DNA of 64,000 nt. Origin: Butyrivibrio sp. AE3009. Its GTDB lineage: Bacteria > Bacillota > Clostridia > Lachnospirales > Lachnospiraceae. The position numbers and the translations under genes were made by a program. The notes beneath the pieces are model-generated. The model had not been told where the DNA came from. It searched no databases and saw nothing but the letters and a program-made list of their open reading frames with translations. The stretch spans positions 1 to 64,000 of the forward strand of contig NZ_ATVS01000003.1 of NCBI RefSeq assembly GCF_000420845.1, read 5' to 3'. Shown one piece after another: positions 57,441-64,000 of the stretch. Each line of letters opens with the position of its first letter. Within the stretch, counting starts at the first letter, position 1.

Positions 57441-57929
57441 TCACTTAAGGTCGCCGCCGTCATCATGAAGAAGTGTGGCAGGATTACCATCGGCAGCAGC
57501 TGTTGCCAGTTGGTCGCATCTTTCGTTTTCCGGATGGCCTGCATGGCCTTTTACCCAGTTCCATTTAATCTTATGAGGCTCTGCGGCTGCAAGAAGTCTC
57601 TTCCAGAGCTCCACATTTTTAACAGGCTTCTTACCCGCTGTTTTCCAGCCGTTCATGATCCACTTAGGAATCCAGCCTTCATTAAAAGCGCTGATAACAT
57701 ACTTGGAATCTGAGTACATTTCAACTTCGCATGGTCTGTTTAGCGCCTCCAGACCTTTGATGGCTCCCATAAGTTCCATGCGGTTATTGGTGGTCTTATC
57801 GTAGCCGGCACTTATCTCTTTTTCATGGGCTACGCCTTTGGAATCCACATACCTAAGGACTACTCCATAGCCTCCGGGTCCATCCGGGTTTCCTCTGGCT
57901 GAGCCGTCTGAATAAATCTCTACTTTCAT
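57441..57929 (-). CDS. rnhA: Ribonuclease HI
   Basis: A 162-residue enzyme that cuts RNA in RNA-DNA hybrids. All four carboxylates are visible: [15 protein letters not shown]-like start (Asp), NRMELMGAI (Glu), MYSDSKYVI (Asp) and NERCDQLA (Asp). The basic handle region [18 protein letters not shown] is present, as in the E. coli type. GGAG lies before the ATG. Confidence 0.95.
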   Translation of the reverse strand: MKVEIYSDGSARGNPDGPGGYGVVLRYVDSKGVAHEKEISAGYDKTTNNRMELMGAIKGLEALNRPCEVEMYSDSKYVISAFNEGWIPKWIMNGWKTAGKKPVKNVELWKRLLAAAEPHKIKWNWVKGHAGHPENERCDQLATAAADGNPATLLHDDGGDLK

Positions 57930-57953
57930 ATATTCTCCGTAAATTAGTTCTTA

Positions 57954-59624
57954 TTAAGTCCACTGCCCCGTTGCAAGGAATTTCTCTGCAAGGCTCTGAG
58001 CATTATCGACGATATTCTCATCATAACCAAGTACATTCAACAGTTTAATGGCATTTCTGGTAGTGGCGGGCCCTTCTTTGATAAGATAATCAAAATGAAC
58101 ATCATTGTCGGTAATCTCGCCTTCGAAATGGTATATCCCAAAGTAATCCTTCAAAAGAGTGGTTAGCTCTATATCGTGAGTAGCTGCCAGACACATAATG
58201 TTTCTCTTTGCAAAGTTCTTAAGAATCTCAGTGGAAGCTGCGATTCGCTCAACAGTATTGGTTCCTCGAAGAACCTCATCCACAAAACAAAGAACCGGGT
58301 TACCTTCAGCGTTTGCTGCATCCAGGATTCTCTTGATGGACTTGATTTCAACAATGTAGTAGCTGTCTCCCTCAAAGATGTCGTCCTTAAGCGCCATTGA
58401 GGAATAAATCCTGTAAAGAGGGGCCTTGTAATCTTTAGCCAGAACCGTATGTATAGACTGGGCAAGAAGTGCATTAAGAGCGCAGGTCTTAAGGAATGTG
58501 CTCTTACCTGATGCATTTGAACCTGTAATAAGCACTCCTCTGTCAGCTGCGATATCGTTAGGCACTGCATTTTCTATAAGCGGATGGTACAATCCCCTGG
58601 CCTCATAATCTCTACCTGTAAAATGAGGAATGCAATAGTTGTCCTTGACGGATTGCCTATAGCAGGCAATGGAAATATAGGCTTCCAACTTACCCGTGAT
58701 GGTAAGAATTGTATCAAGATCATCCTTGTGTTCCATAAGCTCAGAATACATCTGATTGAACTTGATGATATCCAGATGGGTTGCCATTCTGAGATAGTCA
58801 AGAAGAACCTCCGCAGGATTGCCTGAATTCATTCTTGAAGAGGACATCAGTATGGATGAACCTCTCAAAAAGGATTTGAAGTGGGAAGCAGAAGTCTTAA
58901 GCGCATCTATATCATCTGCGATATCCGGATCACTTAATTTAGCGAAATCATCAACACTCTGGATCACAGACATTATGTATCTGTAACTGGTAAGATACTG
59001 CTCAACATCGTCCTTAACCCTGAAATACATAAAAATGTTAGCAACCATCAGAGCCACAAATATGCTAAAGCCCACAGTAAAATTTAATATGCATGACAAT
59101 AATGCCAGTCCCATAAGTCCTAACATCAGATAATGCTTGCTGTTACTTACATTCTTGACATTATCCAGATAATCGATGTATTCGTAAATGGAGTACCTTA
59201 TTCTTCTTCCAATGTGTGCATAGAGAATCTGAAAAGCCCTTCTCTTATCACCGTTTTCCCTGAAGAATTCAACTTTCTGCTCCATTTCATCGAAATCATC
59301 ACTCTGCATGGGAGTCCTAAGAAGATAATACAGATACTCTTCTCCCGATGCACTGTAGCAGTAATTCATCCTGGCGAAAACGCCGTCCATATTAAGGTCG
59401 TTCCAGGTTGCATCGTCAATCTGAAACTCATCTCTGTGTTTAAGATAAAAGCCCTGAAGATGGTCAAGATCGTCAGCTTTGTATTCTCTTTTGGGTGCTT
59501 CGCCAAAGTCTGCTTTGAGCCTATTATCCAAAAGCCTGTCGAGACGTTTCTGATCCCTAAGCCCAAGCAGATATGCCAAAAAGCAGATTCCTGTGAGTGT
59601 TCCTAAAAAAATCAATACTTCCAT
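57954..59624 (-). CDS. Membrane-associated MutS-like ATPase
   Basis: A 556-residue protein with a MutS-type ATPase at the C-terminus: GSNASGKSTFLKTCALNALL (Walker A, near 365), CFVDEVLRGTNTVERIAAS (Walker B and D-loop) and AATHDIEL. It lacks the mismatch-recognition domain. It has instead one N-terminal membrane helix (VLIFLGTLTGICFLAYLLG) and a helical pair near residues 165-205. It therefore belongs to the membrane MutS-related group of Firmicutes, not mismatch repair MutS or MutS2. The function is unknown. Confidence 0.85.
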   Translation of the reverse strand: MEVLIFLGTLTGICFLAYLLGLRDQKRLDRLLDNRLKADFGEAPKREYKADDLDHLQGFYLKHRDEFQIDDATWNDLNMDGVFARMNYCYSASGEEYLYYLLRTPMQSDDFDEMEQKVEFFRENGDKRRAFQILYAHIGRRIRYSIYEYIDYLDNVKNVSNSKHYLMLGLMGLALLSCILNFTVGFSIFVALMVANIFMYFRVKDDVEQYLTSYRYIMSVIQSVDDFAKLSDPDIADDIDALKTSASHFKSFLRGSSILMSSSRMNSGNPAEVLLDYLRMATHLDIIKFNQMYSELMEHKDDLDTILTITGKLEAYISIACYRQSVKDNYCIPHFTGRDYEARGLYHPLIENAVPNDIAADRGVLITGSNASGKSTFLKTCALNALLAQSIHTVLAKDYKAPLYRIYSSMALKDDIFEGDSYYIVEIKSIKRILDAANAEGNPVLCFVDEVLRGTNTVERIAASTEILKNFAKRNIMCLAATHDIELTTLLKDYFGIYHFEGEITDNDVHFDYLIKEGPATTRNAIKLLNVLGYDENIVDNAQSLAEKFLATGQWT

Positions 59625-59651
59625 GTAAGTTTTTCCTATTCTGTAATTATT

Positions 59652-60953
59652 TTATGCGTAAAGTCTTGCCGAGATTTCCTTTGCCTTTTCATAGATATCC
59701 GAAGGCTCGGCTCCTATATTGAACTTACCTCTGTTATAACGTATTATTCCGCCAATCATGGTCATAAGAACATTGGCTTTACTTCCGCTGTACACGATAT
59801 TTTTGACTATATTGTTAATAGGCTGCATATTGGGCTGAGTCAGATCAAGCATAATAATATCAGCCAACTTACCCTCAGCAAGTACATCAGCGTCATTAAG
59901 TCCCATTGCAAGAGCGCCATTAACGGTTGCCATTCTAAGGACTTCTGCAGCATCCATACTGGAGGCATCCATATTACGAAGTTTCTGAAGTCCTGTGACA
60001 AGAAACATCTCCCTGAACATATCAAGACAGTTATTGCTGGCAGGGCCATCGGTTCCTATAGCAACGGGAATTCCCCTCTCGACATAATCTGTAATCGGAG
60101 CAATTCCGCTGGCCAGCTTGGTGTTGGATCCGGGGTTGGTAACAACATAGAGACCTCTGTTTTTGAGGATCTCACGATCCTTCTCATCGGTCCATACAAC
60201 ATGATATCCGCCTCCGCCGTAATTAAACAGTCCAAGGCTGTCAAAGAATTCTATGGGTGACATACCGTAGCGCTGTCTGCATTCATTAACTTCGCTTTCT
60301 GTCTCGGAAATATGTGCCCAGAAAGGAGCCTTATACTTATGAACCAGCTCACTTGTCTTTTCCAGGAGCTCTTTTGAGCAGGTATATTCAGCATGAATGC
60401 CTAATATAAAGGAATTGTATTCGTCACTTCCATTGATATCGGTATAATACTTCTCAAGAAGCTCCACAGACTGACTGAAATTGTTGACACAGCTGGTCTG
60501 TACGCATCTAAAGCCGCAGTCTCTGAAGGCATCTGCCACGGAAAAAGGTGTCAGATACATTTCAAAGGCAGCAGTCATACCGCTTGTCAGATATTCCATT
60601 ATTGATATTTTGGAAAGATGATAGATATCCTCGGGAGTCATTTTCGCCTCAATGGGGAAAATCTGCTTGTTAAGCCAATCAGAAAGAGGCATGTCATCAG
60701 CCTTGGATCTCATAAGAGCCATAGCCGAATGAGTATGTGCATTCTTAAAGCCCGGCATAAGGAGATTTTTTTGACAATCAATCTCCTCATCCCAGACTAA
60801 GATCGTATTCTTGTGATGGTCACAGTAATGTCTTCCTTCTTCCTCAGTCCCCACGAAGACAATTCTGTCCCCTATTACCCAGAGCTCGCCTTCGAAAACC
60901 TCTCTTCCGGGCTCCATGGTAAGAATTCTTGCGTTATAAAAACGTGTTCTCAT
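59652..60953 (-). CDS. mtaD: 5-methylthioadenosine/S-adenosylhomocysteine deaminase-like amidohydrolase
   Basis: A 433-residue metal-dependent amidohydrolase of the MtaD/TrzA type that removes the amino group from adenine-bearing nucleosides. The metal ligands are in PGFKNAHTHSAMAL (His-x-His), HAEYTCS, AHISETESE and GTDGPASNN (Asp). The substrate assignment follows family habit and the neighbouring purine nucleoside phosphorylase; guanine-type substrates are not excluded. I start at the ATG with GGTGGAG before it; a GTG three codons earlier is an alternative. Confidence 0.85.
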   Translation of the reverse strand: MRTRFYNARILTMEPGREVFEGELWVIGDRIVFVGTEEEGRHYCDHHKNTILVWDEEIDCQKNLLMPGFKNAHTHSAMALMRSKADDMPLSDWLNKQIFPIEAKMTPEDIYHLSKISIMEYLTSGMTAAFEMYLTPFSVADAFRDCGFRCVQTSCVNNFSQSVELLEKYYTDINGSDEYNSFILGIHAEYTCSKELLEKTSELVHKYKAPFWAHISETESEVNECRQRYGMSPIEFFDSLGLFNYGGGGYHVVWTDEKDREILKNRGLYVVTNPGSNTKLASGIAPITDYVERGIPVAIGTDGPASNNCLDMFREMFLVTGLQKLRNMDASSMDAAEVLRMATVNGALAMGLNDADVLAEGKLADIIMLDLTQPNMQPINNIVKNIVYSGSKANVLMTMIGGIIRYNRGKFNIGAEPSDIYEKAKEISARLYA

Positions 60954-60976
60954 AAACTCCACCCAACTTTTTAATA

Positions 60977-61807
60977 TCAGATTTGAAATTTCTTGATTGA
61001 CTCTGTTACCAGCTTGGTAAACAAAGGTGCTGCTTTATCTGCAGCTTCCTGAACCTCTTCATGGGAAAGAGGATTCTCGGAAAGACCTGCTGCAAGATTG
61101 GAAATGCAGGATACACCGCACACTCTCATGCCCATATGGTTGGCGGCTATTGCCTCATTGACGGTACTCATACCAACTGCAGAAACTCCAAGATTGCCAA
61201 GAAGTCTGATCTCAGCGGGAGATTCAAAGGAAGGACCTGTAAGCTGAGCATATACACCTTCCTGAAGCTTGATACCGCTCTCTTTAGCTACGCTTCTGAT
61301 AACTTCCTGAAGATCCTTTTTGTAAACTTCGGACATATCAGGGAAACGTGCTCCCAGCTCATCGATATTGGGGCCGATAAGAGGATTGGGTGCAAACATT
61401 GAAATATGGTCTGTTATAAGCATAAGATCGCCTGCAGCGAATCCTTGACCAAGTCCGCCTGCAGCGTTGGTAAGGAACAGAATCTTAGCTCCAAGCATCT
61501 TCATAACTCTTGCGGGAAGTACAACATCGCTTACGTTGTAGCCCTCATAGAAATGGATTCTTCCCTTCATGCATACAACCTTAACATCTCCAACGTATCC
61601 GAAGATGAATTTGCCGGCATGTCCGGGAACTGTTGAAACGGGAAATCCGGGGATATCGTTATAAGAAATCTCCGCCTCAATCTTTATATTCTCTGCGTAG
61701 TTGCCAAGTCCTGATCCCAGAACAAGAGCAACATCAGGCTCAAAAGAAGTCTTCTCTCTTATAGCCTCGACGCATTTTGTGATCTTCTCATAAATCGCAT
61801 TACTCAT
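60977..61807 (-). CDS. punA: Purine-nucleoside phosphorylase (trimeric type)
   Basis: A 276-residue enzyme that cleaves inosine and guanosine with phosphate. The family motifs are LVLGSGLGNYA (phosphate site), GRIHFYEGYN, LFLTNAAGGLGQGF and GPSFESPAEIR, with the base-contacting Glu there. Length and motifs fit PNP-I/PunA rather than hexameric DeoD. It precedes the MtaD-like gene by 23 bases, so the pair may salvage purine nucleosides together. An extended -10 (TGATATACT on minus) lies in the gap upstream. Confidence 0.93.
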   Translation of the reverse strand: MSNAIYEKITKCVEAIREKTSFEPDVALVLGSGLGNYAENIKIEAEISYNDIPGFPVSTVPGHAGKFIFGYVGDVKVVCMKGRIHFYEGYNVSDVVLPARVMKMLGAKILFLTNAAGGLGQGFAAGDLMLITDHISMFAPNPLIGPNIDELGARFPDMSEVYKKDLQEVIRSVAKESGIKLQEGVYAQLTGPSFESPAEIRLLGNLGVSAVGMSTVNEAIAANHMGMRVCGVSCISNLAAGLSENPLSHEEVQEAADKAAPLFTKLVTESIKKFQI

Positions 61808-61920
61808 AATCTACCCTCTCCAAATTTAAAATAATTACTATATTTCTTTTACAAAACAACAATTAGTATATCATACAAAGCCCATAAAAAAGCCCCAAAA
61901 GCCTATTTTTAACACATAAT

Positions 61921-63993
61921 TCATAAGTTTGAGCCTGTTTCTTTAACCGTATCTTCTATAGTCTTGGATGTTCCGACAATCTCGATGGTTTCACCGGCCA
62001 CTTCCTGGGTTACGAAGGTATCATCAGCAAAATTCTCAAGTGCCTCATAGTCTACATACTCAGGGACAGTTAGTTTACCATGGATCACAGGTTGCAAAGT
62101 ATTCTTTACCGCATGACCAAATGCTTCTTTTACCCCGCCCTTGTAAAACTTGTTGATGAGCATGCCCTGCATTCCGCCCAGGTTATCTGTGCCCATGCTC
62201 TTCATGGCTTCCATAAGCATATCTGTTCCTGGTGTTTCAAGGAATCTAACCTCGATGCCCGAAGGTACTGCGGGATGAATAAACGTCCCCTTTCTGTCAG
62301 GTCTGTCGGAAGCATCATCCTCGAAGCAGATATTCAAAGTCCTCTTGCAGGCTTCTTCAAGGAAGCTTATCTCGTTCCTTATAACAAGCCTGTTATATTC
62401 ATCAGTTTTGCAGAAGGACGCCAGAGATACCTTATACATCTCGCCATGCATGTTGACGTCGCTTACATATCTTTTACCGCCAAAGCCGCACCTTAGCTTA
62501 TATATAGCACTACCTTCATACAGATCTATCCAGAAAGAATTATTGGGGCCAATCCTGAATCCGATTCTGTGAATTCCATCAGTAAAATTATTATGTACTA
62601 TCTGCATCATCAGAGGAAAAACGCCTACAGCGGACACATCCAGATCATATGTCTTGCCGTCGAGCTTTTTAAACCAGGTTCTGATAAGACTGTTCTCATT
62701 CCTGACATTATAGGAATTGACCTGCATTTTAAAACCGGCTCTTCTTGTCTCAAAGCTTGCAACCTTCTTCCTGGGTCTTCCCGTTGTCATAGTGACGTTT
62801 CGCTGTTTCCAGCCTCCTGCGCTTATTACGGGATGAGCAGCTGTTCTTCCGCTGACAGACTTGGCAATTGCCTTAAGATCAGATAAGGCGGCAAAGTCCT
62901 CCGGAAGAGGTTTATCGTGTACAACTATTTCATACTGCATTGCCTTTCTAATCATGACAGCCATTGGACTAGTCTGGAATATATCACTGTTTCCGGCATT
63001 GGTCACAATTACCATATCAATATCGGGATAGACAAAAACGTTCTGTCCCAGCATACCATTATAGGCATAGGAACCGGGCCTGTCATCGTTTATCCAAAGC
63101 TGATATCCGTAAAAGCCACTGTCTTCTCGTCCGGTTTCAACATGCTTTTTAATCGACTCTTCAACCCACTGCCTGGGAACAATCTGCTGACCTTCCCACA
63201 TACCGTAGTTAAGATATAATTGTCCCAGCTTGGCCATGTCCTCAGCGCGGATAAACAGTCCCCATCCGCCTTTTGTGATACTCTGGGGACAGCTCTCCCA
63301 AAAGACTCTTTTGATTCCCAACGGGTTAAAGATTCTCTCCCTGCAAAAATCAAAAGCAGACTGCCCTGTTATCTCAGTGATAATAGCGGATAACATGTAA
63401 GTATTCATGCTGTTATATTCAAATTGTGTACCGGGATCAAATTTAAAAGAGCTCTCCAGATAACTCTTTCTCCAGTCATTTCCCGAAATTGCTCCTGCCT
63501 CACTGAAATCAACGCCGCTGGTCATATTGAGAAGATTGTGAACTGTTACGTTTTTCCTCAGGAATCCGAAGGGACTCATTCTTGAACTGAATATATCGCT
63601 GAGCTTATCATTTGTTGAGAGCTTTTCCTCCCCCACAAGGATTCCGATAGCCATTCCGATAACGCTCTTGCACATCGAATAGGAAACATGCCACATATCC
63701 ATATCAAAGGGTTCAAAAGCGCATTCCGCTATGACAACTCCATGTCTCAAGGCCATAAACTTATGCATATTGCACCTTTTATCCTCTGAAAGGCGCCTTA
63801 TCAGTTCAGTAAAAAAAGCAGAACTGACGCCCTGGGATTCCGGCGAACTTCTCTCAAGATGCGTCTCCCCCACAGGGGTAAACTCCATAAAGGCAGGTTT
63901 CTGAGGTGTGTAATCAACCTTACTTATCTCACCTGTCTCTTTGGCAACCAGCTTTAAAAGAAGTTCTCCAACGTCAAGTCCTGCTCTAGCCAT
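61921..63993 (-). CDS. Beta-lactamase-fold serine hydrolase with long C-terminal extension
   Basis: A 690-residue protein. Residues 45-385 are a class C beta-lactamase/esterase-like domain with the nucleophile motif SYSMCKSVIG (Ser-x-x-Lys), YNSMN (Tyr-x-Asn type), and a later HxG-like site that is unclear. The remaining 300 residues have no domain I recognise. They include a beta-rich stretch (about 410-560) and a C-terminal helical part. No signal peptide is present. An in-frame TAA directly before the ATG fixes the start within the window. Family members are esterases or peptidases, and antibiotic resistance should not be assumed. Confidence 0.8.
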   Translation of the reverse strand: MARAGLDVGELLLKLVAKETGEISKVDYTPQKPAFMEFTPVGETHLERSSPESQGVSSAFFTELIRRLSEDKRCNMHKFMALRHGVVIAECAFEPFDMDMWHVSYSMCKSVIGMAIGILVGEEKLSTNDKLSDIFSSRMSPFGFLRKNVTVHNLLNMTSGVDFSEAGAISGNDWRKSYLESSFKFDPGTQFEYNSMNTYMLSAIITEITGQSAFDFCRERIFNPLGIKRVFWESCPQSITKGGWGLFIRAEDMAKLGQLYLNYGMWEGQQIVPRQWVEESIKKHVETGREDSGFYGYQLWINDDRPGSYAYNGMLGQNVFVYPDIDMVIVTNAGNSDIFQTSPMAVMIRKAMQYEIVVHDKPLPEDFAALSDLKAIAKSVSGRTAAHPVISAGGWKQRNVTMTTGRPRKKVASFETRRAGFKMQVNSYNVRNENSLIRTWFKKLDGKTYDLDVSAVGVFPLMMQIVHNNFTDGIHRIGFRIGPNNSFWIDLYEGSAIYKLRCGFGGKRYVSDVNMHGEMYKVSLASFCKTDEYNRLVIRNEISFLEEACKRTLNICFEDDASDRPDRKGTFIHPAVPSGIEVRFLETPGTDMLMEAMKSMGTDNLGGMQGMLINKFYKGGVKEAFGHAVKNTLQPVIHGKLTVPEYVDYEALENFADDTFVTQEVAGETIEIVGTSKTIEDTVKETGSNL

Positions 63994-64000
63994 TTATTTT

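Noticed and set aside
61808-61920. Terminator after the beta-lactamase-fold gene
   Set aside because: There are T-runs and three AAAGCC-type direct repeats, but no stem of useful length that I can pair.

Overview
This window looks like ordinary chromosome from a low-GC, Gram-positive anaerobe. I infer Lachnospiraceae, most like Butyrivibrio or a relative. The grounds are the gene set (SepF, an mre-rod cluster, methionine gamma-lyase family protein next to miaA, DUF1292, indolepyruvate:ferredoxin oxidoreductase, GH2 mannosidase, CE1-like esterase), strong AGGAGG-type ribosome binding sites and intrinsic terminators. I saw no rRNA, tRNA, CRISPR array, insertion sequence, phage or integrase gene. 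No gene-free stretch exceeds about 300 bases.

Layout. 1-166 is a repeat-rich edge with direct and inverted repeats. 167-34794 is almost entirely minus strand. From high to low coordinate it holds: copA and dut; gltX and a UvrD-type helicase (with DUF1292 convergent to it on the plus strand); a GH13/GlgX-like protein and pepT; miaB-mutS-mutL-miaA-methionine gamma-lyase family gene (tRNA position 37 modification and mismatch repair); radC-mreB-mreC-mreD-PBP2-rodA-mgsA-dacA (cell elongation and peptidoglycan); a P-loop protein, an HlyD-like membrane protein and sepF (division); aroB-lspA-rluD-cytidylate kinase-like; an unknown 196-residue protein and a cupin.

34951-38672 is a plus-strand polysaccharide patch (beta-mannosidase, secreted esterase). 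38723-41878 is a large hybrid histidine kinase. 41979-47963 is a divergent locus: an acyl-CoA synthetase on minus, and iorA-iorB-paaK-ACT on plus, for conversion between aromatic 2-oxoacids and aryl-CoA or arylacetates. 48019-52435 (minus) holds a lipase-like hydrolase, an amidohydrolase, a Na+/solute symporter and an aldose epimerase-like protein. 52563-53456 (plus) is an unlisted 53-residue membrane protein followed by a voltage-gated-type K+ channel. 53451-64000 (minus) holds a decayed GGDEF-like tail, a DUF308/DUF6765/membrane-protein set, transaldolase-like, a 48-residue ORF, metallophosphoesterase, RNase HI, a membrane MutS-like ATPase, an MtaD-like deaminase, purine nucleoside phosphorylase and a beta-lactamase-fold protein.

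The points most worth a second look are: a 24-base palindrome shared by the acyl-CoA synthetase and symporter promoters; a GlgX-like protein that has lost its catalytic nucleophile; a CopA whose C-terminal metal-binding domain may also be made alone from an internal start; a histidine kinase with an ECF S-component-like front end; and the tiny membrane protein in front of the K+ channel.
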